The notes under the pieces were generated by a model, which ran no database searches, had not been told where the DNA came from, and saw only the letters and a program-made list of their open reading frames with translations. From Pyrinomonadaceae bacterium (lineage in GTDB: Bacteria > Acidobacteriota > Blastocatellia > Pyrinomonadales > Pyrinomonadaceae): DNA of 43,298 bases. Where the stretch lies: assembly GCA_023717565.1 (NCBI GenBank), contig JAMQPI010000386.1, positions 1 to 43,298 on the forward strand, written 5' to 3'. The translations under genes were made by a program, and so were the position numbers. Positions 26,091-35,333 of the stretch are shown here, piece by piece. Numbering within the stretch: the stretch's first letter is position 1; the number at the start of each line of letters is the position of its first letter.

Positions 26091-28814
26091 TTAAGGCATC
26101 AATTCCGAAGTCAGCAAAGCACCTTGTAAATTCACCAATACGGCGCTGAGCTTAAGAACTCGTCCAGTGTCTTTAGCGATCCAGACGGTTTGCTTGTCGG
26201 CGTCGTTCTCAGTGTCCACAATATCTACCTTGTAGGCGTCGAAGGTGCCGGCCGGTACCGTCACGCTTTCAATTTTCACAACCTTTAGTTGCTTGAGTTG
26301 CGGCTTCTGTTTTTGCACATCGAAGTTGCGGAAGCTGAGACTGTAGCCTTCACCTAGTGGCAAAGCGGCGATTATTTCTAAACTGCCGGCGCCATCGGCG
26401 AAAAGACTCCCACCCATATCGACGTCGATCGGTTTTGACTGGCCGTTCATTGTCATCGTGCCAGTCGCCTTGCTTCCTTTTACATCGAGCTCGATCTCCA
26501 CTGGCCCCTGTCTAATTGAACGGTGCTTTAGCAACAGGCTTCCTTTTTCGATGGTGGAGATATCGACAATGTCACCCTGCGGGGTTTCCGCAGTATCAGT
26601 TACGACCCAAACGCCGTTTTCTTCCTTGATTTCAGTCTTGATCGTAATTGGAATCGTCTGACCGCCAATCTCGACTACCGCTTTGTAGATCGACATCCCA
26701 GCTTTCAAGTCTTTAACAGGTTTAGGTGAGCCGGCAGCGACAGTTGCTTCAACCTTCTTGGGTAGGGTCACGGTCTTCACATCGACTGTGATCTCTTTCA
26801 ATCGAGTCGCAACTTCCGGTGTCAGACTCTCCTGGAACCGGCCTCCCAGATGTTTGGCCAGAAACTTTTCAGCGGTAGCAAACATGGACATGTTATTTAC
26901 CGGCCGAGCAAAGCCGTGGCCTTCGTCGGGTGCGACAAGGTACTCAACCGGAAAACCGCGATCGCGCAAGGCAATCACAATTTGATCCGACTCGCGCTTA
27001 GTTACCCGCGGATCGTTTGCTCCCTGCACTACGAGTAGCGGTGTCTTGATCTTATCGGCGGAGCTGAGCGGTGATTGACGCAGCAATTGGGCCTTGCCCT
27101 CAGGAGTATTGGGGTCGCCCATGCGTTCGTAGAAAAGTTTTCGTATTGGTTCCCAGTAGGGTGGAATCGACTCCAAGAGTGTAATGAGATTTGAAGGTCC
27201 GACAATCGACACGCCGGCAGCATATAAGTCAGGTGTGAACGTGACTCCGGCAAGTGTGGCGTAGCCGCCGTAGGAGCCTCCCATAATACCCACCCGTTTT
27301 GGATCGGCGATACCTTCGGCAATCAGATACTTCGCGCCCCAGGTCACGTCGTCCTGCATTTTTTGGCCCCACTCTTTGTTGCCAGCATCCAAAAACTTCT
27401 TGCCGAATCCGGTGGACCCGCGGAAGTTTGGCTGCAATACCGCATAGCCGCGATTTGCCAGAAACTGGGCGAAGCCGTTATAGCCCCACGAGTCGCGTGC
27501 CCAGGGCCCGCCATGAGGGACGATGATCGCGGGCAAATTCTTAGCCGCGACGCCTTTCGGGACCGTCAAGTAGGCGGGAACCTCCAGTCCATCGGATGAC
27601 TTGAAACGCACAGCCTTCATTGAGGTCAAAGATGCGCGTGGAAGTTTCTCGCGGACCCGATACTGCAACGTCAGCTTTTTCGTCTGACGATCAAAAAGGT
27701 ATCGTTCACCTGGTTCTGTATCACTGAACGCAGTAATCAAAAATAGGCGCTCATCCCTGGTTGAGTTCGAAAAGGCTAACTGTTTACCGGGCAGCTTCTT
27801 TTGCAGCAACTTGTAGTCAGATTCGAAGCCTTTGTCCTTCCAGTAGATTCGCTCCTGGTCGTCGTTATACGACGTGGCGATCAGTTCGTCAGTCACTTCA
27901 GAGAAGGATGCATTCCCGAAGTCAACCCGGTTCATCGGATCGGATTCGACTAACTCTTCCTTGCCGGTAGCCGGATCAAAAAGGACGAGTTGGGTAAGAT
28001 TCAGGGCTGGGCCCTTGTTCGTTTCGAAGTAAACCCGCTGGCCATCCTTGTGGTACTGAACTGGCCCGCAGCTTTCAAACACATTGCACGAATAGACCTT
28101 CGTGAAGCCTTTGTCATCCACCCGCAGAACTTCCGTGTCACCATTCTCCGCGGCTCTGGTGGCGAGCTTTAGCTGATCCTTCAGATCGAAGACCCAGCCG
28201 GTGATTCGTTCCGTATTTTGGCGAATCAGAGTTCTCTCGCCAGTGGAAATCTTGACCTTATACAAATCATGCCAGGCCTTGTCGCGGTCATTCAGACCAA
28301 TGTACATGGCGTCAGGTTCACTACGCGGCACGGCGTAGATTGCCGCCCGTATGCCCTTCGCGTCAGTTAAATTTCGCGCGGCGGGGACATCCTCACCGGC
28401 GGCGGGGCTATCGGCCGGGTTTACGGCGTAGACGTTGAAGTTCTCATCGCCGGCCTTGTCCTGCGCGAACAGGACGTATTTGCCGTCACGACTCCAAAAG
28501 TACTGGGTGACGGGGCGGCTCTTGTCGGCAGTGATGGGCTTCGCGGCTTCGAACGGTTCCTCGGTGCGTTTGACCCACACGTTGCGCGTACCCTTCAAAG
28601 GCTTGATAAACGCGAGGAACTTCCCGTCGGGCGAGAGTTGCGCGCCGGAAATTTCGGGGTCGCCGAAAAACAACTCACGATCGATGATTTCGGGTTGAGA
28701 CTTAGCCTGGGCGAGTGTGGTACCGGGTGCGGCGAGCATCACGAGCATCGCGCCCGCCAGTAGAATCAGAGGGAATGTCGATCGAATTAGTACTGTTCGA
28801 CTAAATATTCGCAT
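26091..28814 (-). CDS. secreted S9-family prolyl oligopeptidase-like peptidase with C-terminal extension
   Basis: The 907-residue protein begins with a signal peptide (hydrophobic residues 13-33, ending TLAQA). A beta-propeller of WD40/TolB-like blades covers about residues 45-390 (FLAFIKPLKGTRNVWVKR, KYVLFAQDKAGDENFNVYAV). The S9 catalytic alpha/beta hydrolase follows, with nucleophile S514 in GGSYGGYATLAG, Asp in GANDPRVTKRE and His in DEGHGFARP. The normal family ends near residue 675; about 230 further residues form a beta-rich region (DLKAGMSIYKAVVEIGGQTI) resembling DUF3108-like domains. It likely degrades peptides in the periplasm or outside the cell. AAGGAAGG lies 6 bases before the ATG. 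It sits among pyrimidine genes without a clear functional link. Confidence 0.9.
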   Translation of the reverse strand: MRIFSRTVLIRSTFPLILLAGAMLVMLAAPGTTLAQAKSQPEIIDRELFFGDPEISGAQLSPDGKFLAFIKPLKGTRNVWVKRTEEPFEAAKPITADKSRPVTQYFWSRDGKYVLFAQDKAGDENFNVYAVNPADSPAAGEDVPAARNLTDAKGIRAAIYAVPRSEPDAMYIGLNDRDKAWHDLYKVKISTGERTLIRQNTERITGWVFDLKDQLKLATRAAENGDTEVLRVDDKGFTKVYSCNVFESCGPVQYHKDGQRVYFETNKGPALNLTQLVLFDPATGKEELVESDPMNRVDFGNASFSEVTDELIATSYNDDQERIYWKDKGFESDYKLLQKKLPGKQLAFSNSTRDERLFLITAFSDTEPGERYLFDRQTKKLTLQYRVREKLPRASLTSMKAVRFKSSDGLEVPAYLTVPKGVAAKNLPAIIVPHGGPWARDSWGYNGFAQFLANRGYAVLQPNFRGSTGFGKKFLDAGNKEWGQKMQDDVTWGAKYLIAEGIADPKRVGIMGGSYGGYATLAGVTFTPDLYAAGVSIVGPSNLITLLESIPPYWEPIRKLFYERMGDPNTPEGKAQLLRQSPLSSADKIKTPLLVVQGANDPRVTKRESDQIVIALRDRGFPVEYLVAPDEGHGFARPVNNMSMFATAEKFLAKHLGGRFQESLTPEVATRLKEITVDVKTVTLPKKVEATVAAGSPKPVKDLKAGMSIYKAVVEIGGQTIPITIKTEIKEENGVWVVTDTAETPQGDIVDISTIEKGSLLLKHRSIRQGPVEIELDVKGSKATGTMTMNGQSKPIDVDMGGSLFADGAGSLEIIAALPLGEGYSLSFRNFDVQKQKPQLKQLKVVKIESVTVPAGTFDAYKVDIVDTENDADKQTVWIAKDTGRVLKLSAVLVNLQGALLTSELMP

Positions 28815-28936
28815 AGTTGACCTTCCTTAGGTGGCTTGATGGCGTTGAGAATCGGAATACAGATAGGTTGTTACGTCCCGGGGTGGTCGCGAGTTTCACG
28901 AATTAAAAGGAGATCTGCCGAATTCGGCTCATTGCG

Positions 28937-30241
28937 CTAAACCGTCGCGAGACCGGCGTCCATTGCAGCTATCATTTCATCCACATGATCCTTCGTGGAG
29001 TTCAACATCAACCCGGTGCGGATTACGTTTCCGTAAAGTCCGCCCTTGCCTATCAACACGCGTTGACGTTTCGTCTCCTCGAAAACTTTGACGACGGCCT
29101 CAGGAGCCGGCTCCTTCGTCTCCCGATCTCTTACCAACTCGACGCCTTGCATTAGTCCCAGGCCACGAACATCACCAATGACCGTGTACTTTTGCTTCAG
29201 TTCTTCCAGTCGCTGTCGCAGATAGGCTCCAACCTCAGCGGCGTTGCGCTTCAGATCCTCCTCTTCGATAACCCGGATTACCGCGAGCGCTGCGGCCATC
29301 GAAACCGGATTGCCGCCGAAAGTCGAAAATGTCAGACCCGGGTACTTGTCCGCCACTTCCGGTGTAGCCACGGTTATACCCAACGGCACTCCATTGCCGA
29401 GACCCTTCGCAGAAGTAATGATGTCCGGCTGGACGTCCCAGTGTTCGATAGCAAACCACTTATCCCCGGTCCGTCCCCAGGCCGTTTGCACTTCGTCTGC
29501 TATGAAGAGCCCGCCGTGTTTGCGCGTAATCTCGACAGCGCGTTCAAAGTAGCCCGGAGGTGGAACAATGAAACCACCCACGCCCAGGATGGGTTCGGCC
29601 ATGAACGCCGCAATCTCGCCGGTGGTTGTCGTCATGATCAACTCTTCGATGTCGTTTGCGCAGGCCAGCCCACATTCCGGATAAGTGAGCTTGAACGGAC
29701 AGCGATAACAGTAAGGCGCGCGCGCATGAACGAAACCGGCAACTTGAGCCGGCAAAGGTCGCCAGGTTGAATGCCCCATTGCCGATAACGCAGTAGCCGA
29801 ACGGCCGCTGTAGCTGTGACGCAGCACGACGATCTCGTGACGACCGGTTGCAGTTTTGGCCGCGTGGATTGCCGTGTCGTCAGCTTCGGTTCCGCTATTC
29901 GTAAAAAACGATTTCTTCAAACGACCGGGCGTGATCTGGTGAAGCTTCTCAGCCAGGTCCGACTACGGTTTGTTAGCGTAAAGCGTGGAAGTGTGTTGCA
30001 GCGTTTTGACTTGATTGATGATTGCTTCACTAACCTTGGGGTTTGCATGGCCCACGCTTACCGTCAACACGCCACCGAAACAATCAAGATACTTGTTACC
30101 CTGGTCGTCCCAAACATGGAACCCCTCACCGCGCACCAGCGCGATCGGTTCCTGGTAGTAGGTGGCTACTGCTGGGAAGAGAAACTCTTTGTGCTTGCGG
30201 ACGGTTTCGGATTGCGTTGTTTTGATCTCAGCGGTACTCAT
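28937..30241 (-). pseudogene. class III aminotransferase interrupted by one in-frame TAG codon
   Basis: Two pieces are in the same frame and together give a full-length PLP aminotransferase of about 434 residues. The N-terminal piece (30241-29963) reads FHVWDDQGNKYLDCFGGVLT and ends LYANKP-TAG. The reading resumes SDLAEKLHQITPGRLKKSFF and continues through NSGTEADDTA, ADEVQTAWGRTG, the PLP lysine in SAKGLGNGVPLG and GNPVSMAAALAV to a normal C-terminus. Relatives usually have Gln after the Pro here, so CAG to TAG is the simplest change. The rest looks intact. The family (AGXT2-like) includes beta-alanine and omega-amino acid transaminases, and the context points to beta-alanine to malonate semialdehyde. 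TAG is an ordinary stop in many neighbours, so routine read-through is unlikely. A sequencing error is possible. GAGGAAACCTC precedes the ATG. Confidence 0.88.
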
Positions 30242-30315
30242 GAGGTTTCCTCGTTACGGTAATGAAGCGGTCGCCAGCAAGTAGAACGGTTCTGAATTAG
30301 TGTAGACGACAAAGG

Positions 30316-30666
30316 TCACAATGCTACGGACTTGGTTTCGACGTTAGATGTTTGCGGGTGGCGCTGGCTGAAAGCAGCGACAACCAGAAGAATGATCACG
30401 CCTGCGAATAAGAAGTCCTGGCATACCTGCGCCACAGCGTAGAGGCGGCCAATGCTATCGTAGGTCCAACCACTGTCCCGCAACCTGGGCAGAAAGTAGT
30501 ACACAAACATGAAAAAGAGTGATTGAGATAGAAAGACGCCCATGCCGATCGCTGTCAATAGAGAGACTCTTGGATGTCGCTTCCAGCGTGCGATAGCGAG
30601 CACAATCCCCACCAGGGCCAACAAGATAATCGGCAGACGCCTTGCCAGAAGGTAAACAAGTTCCAT
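30316..30666 (-). CDS. small membrane protein, paralogue of the upstream gene
   Basis: The 116-residue protein has three to four hydrophobic segments (about 8-26, 37-60, 87-106) and the motif IARWKRHPRVSLL between the first and second. The neighbour at 30706-31068 has IVRWKRHPRASLI at the same place, so the two are tandem duplicates. The C-terminus is short and polar. No family is recognised. It probably shares a transcript with the aldehyde dehydrogenase and aminotransferase genes. Confidence 0.65.
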   Translation of the reverse strand: MELVYLLARRLPIILLALVGIVLAIARWKRHPRVSLLTAIGMGVFLSQSLFFMFVYYFLPRLRDSGWTYDSIGRLYAVAQVCQDFLFAGVIILLVVAAFSQRHPQTSNVETKSVAL

Positions 30667-30705
30667 GACGGTTTTAGGATCTTAGTCGCAAATATTTTCC
30701 TTTAT

Positions 30706-31068
30706 TCAGGATTCGACTTGTTGCCTTTGAGACGAGGGTCGCTGAATGAAAACAGCCAGCAACAGTACAGCCATGGCCACGGCAAACAGGACGTTGTAAA
30801 TAGTGCCTAATACCACAAAAACGCTTTGCGCACTGGCAGGATTTCCAACACTCACGACCCATCGTGGGACCCATACGAAGACTGCGGCGAACGCAAGGCT
30901 ACCCAGGCTAAGAAAAGCTAGAGCAATTATTACGATCAGCGAGGCTCTGGGATGCCGCTTCCAGCGAACGATGGCGACGACAATGCAGATCAACATCGTA
31001 AGCAGAGATGGTAACTGCGTTAGTACGTCGAGCAGTAAGCGGTAAAGATCCTCGTTAACGCTTTCCAT
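30706..31068 (-). CDS. small membrane protein, paralogue of the downstream gene
   Basis: The 120-residue protein has hydrophobic segments near 19-35, 44-66 and 84-107 and the shared motif IVRWKRHPRASLIVIIALAF, partly identical to the next gene. It begins 9 bases after the aldehyde dehydrogenase stop, which suggests coupled translation. No function is known; a regulatory or stress role for small paired membrane proteins would be speculation. Confidence 0.68.
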   Translation of the reverse strand: MESVNEDLYRLLLDVLTQLPSLLTMLICIVVAIVRWKRHPRASLIVIIALAFLSLGSLAFAAVFVWVPRWVVSVGNPASAQSVFVVLGTIYNVLFAVAMAVLLLAVFIQRPSSQRQQVES

Positions 31069-31077
31069 ATAGCGATT

Positions 31078-32556
31078 CTAGTAGAGGTTTCCTTCGCGTT
31101 TGCGGCCTGTGTAATCCACGTAGACAACTTTTAGTTCGGTATAGAAGTCCAGTGCAGTTGAGCCCTGCTCTCTGTCGCCGATCCCCGTTCCCTTGGTACC
31201 GCCAAACGGAACGTGGGCTTCGCCGCCCGTTGTGGGAGAGTTGATGTGCGTCATTCCGGTTTCAATCTCGTCAACAAAACGAAAGATACGCGCGGCGTCG
31301 TTCGAGAATATGGAAGAAGAAAGGCCGTACTCGCAGTCGTTAGCCACCCGCATGGCCTCATCGAAATCTTTTACCCTCAGTACTGACAATACCGGTCCAA
31401 AGATCTCCTCGCGCGCGATGCGCATGTCGGGCGTGACGTGATCGAACACAGTTGGCTGAACAAAAAAGCCCTTATCGAGTCCGTTGCCGCTGGCGCGAGC
31501 GCCGCCAGATACCAGAGTCGCGCCATCTTCACGTCCGATATCGATGTAGCTCAGAACCGTCTTGAACTGGCTTTCATCGACGCTTGGGCCCATCTCGGTT
31601 GTGGCGTCGCTGCCGTCACCAATTCGCATACTCTCTGCTCGCTCGGTCAGACGCTGCACAAACTTATCGGCAATCTCATTGACGACCACAGCTCGGCTCG
31701 TAGCTGTGCACCTCTGTCCACTCGATCCGAACGCGCCCTGGGCCGTTGACTCCACTGCCAGATCGAGGTCGGCGTCTTCCATGATCACTACCGGATTCTT
31801 ACCGCCCATCTCACATTGGACCTTGGCACCGCGCCGGGAGGCCTGCTCGTAAAGACGGATGCCAACTCCATTCGACCCAGTGAACGAGATGGCCTTGACC
31901 GCCGGATGATTGATGATCTCGTCGCCCGCGTGCGAGCCTGAGCCCAGTACCAGATTCAGTACGCCGGTTGGAATTCCCGCTTCCGCAAATATCTCCACGA
32001 TGCGTACAGCGGTGGCTGGAGTTAGTGAAGCGGGTTTGAAGACCACGGTGTTACCGGCGACCAACGCCGGGGCAATCTTCCAAATCGGAATCGCAACGGG
32101 AAAGTTCCAGGGAGTAACGCAAGCTACGACACCGAGTGGTTGCTTCAGAGTGTAAGCAAAGTTTGACGGCAGTTCAGATGGAATTGTTTCACCGGTCATC
32201 CGGCGAGCTTCACCGGCACAGAAATCGGCTACGTTAATGGAGCGTTGCAGTTCGCCTCGCGATTCGGCGATTGTCTTGCCTTCCTCACGAGTCAGGATCT
32301 GCGCGATCTGTTCCTTGTTGTCTTCCAGTAAACGCGCGGCCCGAGCTACGATCTTTCCGCGCGCCGGCGCTGGAGTAGCTCGCCAGCTCGGGTATGCCGC
32401 TGCAGCAGACTCCACAGCCTGCCTGGCTTCCTCTCGGGTAGCCTGGCGAATGACGCCCAGAATGTCGTCCGTGTTGGCCGGGTTCACATTTGGAGTGGTC
32501 TTTTGTGAGTTGGATTCAGCCCACTGGCCGCCAATGTAGTTGCGATACGTATCCAT
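31078..32556 (-). CDS. NAD(P)-dependent aldehyde dehydrogenase, possibly acting on (methyl)malonate semialdehyde or another semialdehyde
   Basis: The 492-residue protein is a standard aldehyde dehydrogenase. The Rossmann and substrate segments are [28 protein letters not shown] and the general-base Glu in [11 protein letters not shown]. The catalytic Cys is in [11 protein letters not shown], and [10 protein letters not shown] follows. Close in style to alpha-ketoglutarate semialdehyde and succinate semialdehyde dehydrogenases. In this cluster it could oxidise the semialdehyde made by the neighbouring aminotransferase. CoA-dependent methylmalonate semialdehyde dehydrogenase usually has a different signature, so malonate or another acid may be the product. 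The substrate is inferred from position. It is the first gene of the minus-strand block and is divergent from the hydrogenase genes. Confidence 0.9.
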   Translation of the reverse strand: MDTYRNYIGGQWAESNSQKTTPNVNPANTDDILGVIRQATREEARQAVESAAAAYPSWRATPAPARGKIVARAARLLEDNKEQIAQILTREEGKTIAESRGELQRSINVADFCAGEARRMTGETIPSELPSNFAYTLKQPLGVVACVTPWNFPVAIPIWKIAPALVAGNTVVFKPASLTPATAVRIVEIFAEAGIPTGVLNLVLGSGSHAGDEIINHPAVKAISFTGSNGVGIRLYEQASRRGAKVQCEMGGKNPVVIMEDADLDLAVESTAQGAFGSSGQRCTATSRAVVVNEIADKFVQRLTERAESMRIGDGSDATTEMGPSVDESQFKTVLSYIDIGREDGATLVSGGARASGNGLDKGFFVQPTVFDHVTPDMRIAREEIFGPVLSVLRVKDFDEAMRVANDCEYGLSSSIFSNDAARIFRFVDEIETGMTHINSPTTGGEAHVPFGGTKGTGIGDREQGSTALDFYTELKVVYVDYTGRKREGNLY

Positions 32557-32747
32557 TTTCTATGTCACGCTACTGTTGTAAAACTGAAAGATAAGAATGC
32601 TCTGAGCTTGGATTGGTGGGAGCAACCCTCGCCTCTTACGCCGTCGCAGCCGACTCTGACCGAATGATTCTAAGGAAGGCCGTAATATAACATAAGTGCT
32701 AGTGCGACTCAGCCTGAGGTTGGGCACAACACAACCGGTACATTTCC

Positions 32748-32777
32748 TTGACCGTCGCCGAGACTCGGGACTAATGT
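32748..32777 (+). promoter_or_regulatory. candidate sigma-70 promoter for the first hydrogenase gene
   Basis: TTGACC (32748-32753) and TAATGT (32772-32777) are separated by 18 bases in the 356-base divergent gap between the aldehyde dehydrogenase and the first small-subunit gene. The predicted leader is about 130 bases. I see no Crp-type palindrome or TACGTA repeats in this gap, unlike the gap before the second small subunit. No other feature is recognised in 32557-32912. Confidence 0.45.
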
Positions 32778-32912
32778 GTCAGGAACAATTCAAAAAAGTG
32801 CCGGAAGTGACGGGTGCTCCGAAGACTCTGAGAAGGAGCACCTAGAGGCCAGCAACGCAGCCGCGTTCATTAGCCTGCAAACGGCCCGCTAAGATCGTCA
32901 AAGAGGAAACAG

Positions 32913-34025
32913 ATGACTTATCGTGATGGGGCGAGCGAACAGTGTGGACCGTCCAGCGAGATTAATGTGCTGTGGGTCACCGCCGGACTAGGCTGTGATG
33001 GTGACACTATCGCGATCACAGCTGCTACACAGCCAAGCCTGGAAGAAATTATTCAGGGGGCTATTCCAGGAATTCCCAAAGTAAACTTCCTCAACCCTTT
33101 CCTCTCCTATGAAAACGGTGAGGACTTCATGGAGTTTTTCCATCGAGCGGCTGCGGGAAACCTTGAACCTTTTATTCTGGTTATTGAGGGATCGATACCC
33201 AACGAAAACAACAAAGCCGATGGCTACTGGGCGGCGTTCGGAACCGACAGAGAAACCGGACAGCCGATCACGACATGTGAGTGGATCGATCGGCTTGCTC
33301 CCAGGGCCTGGGCCGTAGTAGCAGCCGGCACCTGCGCCACCTATGGCGGAATTCACGCCATGGAAGGGAACCCCACCGGATGCATGGGCCTTGCGGACTA
33401 CTTAGGCTGGGGTTGGAAATCCACAGCTGGGATACCAATCGTCTGCGTTCCCGGTTGTCCGGTGCTTCCCGACAACTTCATGGAGACACTGCTGTATCTC
33501 CTCTATCAGTCTGCGGGCCGCGCGCCGATGATTCCTCTCGACGATGCTCTGCGGCCAACCTGGCTTTTCAGTCAAACGGTCCATGAAGGCTGTGATCGTG
33601 GCGGCTACTACGAGCAAGCAGAGTTTGCTGAGGAGTATGGGTCGCGTACTTGCATAGTTAAGCTTGGATGCTGGGGACCTGTGGTCCAGTGCAACGTCGG
33701 CAAGCGCGGATGGATTAACGGTATGGGTGGTTGTCCCAACGTCGGTGGAATTTGTATCGGCTGCACGATGCCAGGCTTCCCCGACAAGTTCATGCCTTTT
33801 ATGAATCAACCGCCCGGATCGTTATTGTCGTCAAACGCCGTAATGACCTATGGCAGGGCCATTCATGCGCTGCGAAGATTTACGCAGGCATCCCTGAACA
33901 AGGAGCCAGCATGGCGGCGGCGTTCGGGCTTGCCAAGTAATGCGAGTCATGTGGCAGCCACGAAATCGCCAGCTTCGACAAACACCGATGGATCGGAATT
34001 GGCGGAATTTGAAAAGTCCTTGTGA
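32913..34025 (+). CDS. hhyS: [NiFe] hydrogenase small subunit, group 1h-like, copy 1
   Basis: The small subunit carries the Fe-S relay of an uptake hydrogenase. In this 370-residue copy the proximal-cluster motif is GLGCDGD (C28, D31), which matches the 3-Cys/1-Asp proximal ligation described for the actinobacterial-type (group 1h/5) enzyme. The other ligands are present: AAGTCATYGG, VPGCPV, the distal-cluster HEGCDRGGYYE, then CIVKLGCWGP, GGCPNVGGICIGCTMPGFPDK (given in parts) and its neighbouring cysteines. A normal group 1h small subunit has no twin-arginine signal, and none is seen here. The C-terminus is unlike that of copy 2 (SNASHVAATKSPASTNTDGS). No large-subunit gene follows directly; a kinase does. 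AGAGGAAA precedes the ATG. Confidence 0.93.
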   Translation: MTYRDGASEQCGPSSEINVLWVTAGLGCDGDTIAITAATQPSLEEIIQGAIPGIPKVNFLNPFLSYENGEDFMEFFHRAAAGNLEPFILVIEGSIPNENNKADGYWAAFGTDRETGQPITTCEWIDRLAPRAWAVVAAGTCATYGGIHAMEGNPTGCMGLADYLGWGWKSTAGIPIVCVPGCPVLPDNFMETLLYLLYQSAGRAPMIPLDDALRPTWLFSQTVHEGCDRGGYYEQAEFAEEYGSRTCIVKLGCWGPVVQCNVGKRGWINGMGGCPNVGGICIGCTMPGFPDKFMPFMNQPPGSLLSSNAVMTYGRAIHALRRFTQASLNKEPAWRRRSGLPSNASHVAATKSPASTNTDGSELAEFEKSL

Positions 34026-34043
34026 GCAGCTTTGGTGTGAGCA

Positions 34044-35330
34044 ATGGCAACACACATCTTCGACCTAGCCAGGGTTGATATTCCCAGCGGCGAAACATCT
34101 GCGCCGCAGGACTCAGCTGTTAGTTGGGCGCAGGCCGAAAGCGTACTTCTGGACCTCGCCGCCTCCTTTCCTTTTGGCGATTCACCCCAACGACGAACTA
34201 GGAGTCACCCAGCTGAGGAGGCTAATCCCACCGGAGTTACGTTGCCTGAGGTCGATGCCCGCTACCGGACGTTGGTGGAGCAAATCCCGGCGGTAGTTTT
34301 CATGGCGTTTTTGGATAAAGGCATTGGTGAAGCCTACGTTAGCCCCCAGATAGAGGCGATCCTGGGGTTTTCGCAGGAAGAATGGCTGAATGATCCAGTT
34401 CGTTGGTACCAGCAAATACACCCGGACGACAAAGGTCGCTGGAGTGTTGAAGCGGCCCAGTTGTTTCTGTCGGGTCAACCGTTGAAGTCTCTCTACAGAG
34501 TTCTCGCTCGCGATGGACGAGTAGTTTGGTTTCATTGTGAAGCCAAGATGGTCCGCAACGACGATGGCCAACCCTGGTTTATTCACGGCGTAGCTTTCGA
34601 TATCTCTGATCTCAAGCGCGCAGAAGCATCCGGTCGTGAGTATGCGGATCGTCTAAAGTTTCTCTCAATTCGGTTAATGGAGGTTCAGGAGGCCGAGCGT
34701 CGCAAGATTGCGCTGGAGTTGCACGACGAAATCGGCCAAGTTTTGACTGGACTCAAGCTAAGTCTTGAAATTGGATCGCGTCAACCTGCTCACGAGGTTG
34801 GCGCCAGCCTCGATCAGGCCCGAACGCTGGTTAATGATCTAATGGTGCGAGTTCGGAATCTGTCGCTCGATTTGCGGCCGGCGATGCTGGATGACCTGGG
34901 CTTGCTGCCCACGCTTTTGTGGCACATCGAACACTATACGGCGCAAACGCAGGTGCGAGTTAACTTCAAGCATAGCGGGCTGGAAAAAAGGAGGTTTGCG
35001 CCGGAGGTCGAAACAGCGGCTTATCGCCTGGTGCAGGAGGCGTTAACCAATGTTGCTCGTCATGCTCAAGCGCCCGAGGCGACGGTGCGTCTTTCAACGC
35101 ATCGGCAGACGTTAGTAATAGAGGTTGAGGATCTTGGCCGAGGATTTGATATGGAGTCGGTGCTGATGTCGAGCGAAAACAGTGGTCTGGCGGGGATGCG
35201 TGAGCGGGTGGCTCTGTTGGACGGACAGTTGACCGTTGAGTCAGAGCCGGGCAAAGGCACGCGTTTGACTGCTGAATTGAGCATCGTTGACCAGCCAGCG
35301 TCCACGACGAATTCGGATATCAATGAGTGA
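34044..35330 (+). CDS. soluble PAS-domain sensor histidine kinase (NarL-type HisKA_3)
   Basis: The 428-residue kinase has no membrane segment, so it is cytoplasmic. A variable N-terminus is followed by a PAS fold at about residues 70-190 (YRTLVEQIPAVVFMAFLDKG, PVRWYQQIHPDDKGRW, VAFDISDLKRAE). The HisKA_3 dimerisation helix follows, with phospho-acceptor H227 in ALELHDEIGQVLTGLKLSLE, and the HATPase domain contains VEDLGRGFDME and SGLAGMRERVALLDGQLTVE. It lies 18 bases after the first small-subunit gene and 3 bases before its response regulator. The placement suggests that it senses hydrogenase or redox state, as HoxJ does with the HoxBC sensory hydrogenase in Ralstonia. The input is inferred. 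Confidence 0.92.
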   Translation: MATHIFDLARVDIPSGETSAPQDSAVSWAQAESVLLDLAASFPFGDSPQRRTRSHPAEEANPTGVTLPEVDARYRTLVEQIPAVVFMAFLDKGIGEAYVSPQIEAILGFSQEEWLNDPVRWYQQIHPDDKGRWSVEAAQLFLSGQPLKSLYRVLARDGRVVWFHCEAKMVRNDDGQPWFIHGVAFDISDLKRAEASGREYADRLKFLSIRLMEVQEAERRKIALELHDEIGQVLTGLKLSLEIGSRQPAHEVGASLDQARTLVNDLMVRVRNLSLDLRPAMLDDLGLLPTLLWHIEHYTAQTQVRVNFKHSGLEKRRFAPEVETAAYRLVQEALTNVARHAQAPEATVRLSTHRQTLVIEVEDLGRGFDMESVLMSSENSGLAGMRERVALLDGQLTVESEPGKGTRLTAELSIVDQPASTTNSDINE

Positions 35331-35333
35331 TTC

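Noticed and set aside
28937-29962. Two separate aminotransferase genes instead of one broken gene
   Set aside because: The downstream piece starts in the middle of the fold, is in the same frame, and has no ribosome binding site.
32725-32750. Possible sigma-54 promoter (GGGCAC...) before the first small subunit
   Set aside because: The -12 element TTGC is missing at the required spacing.
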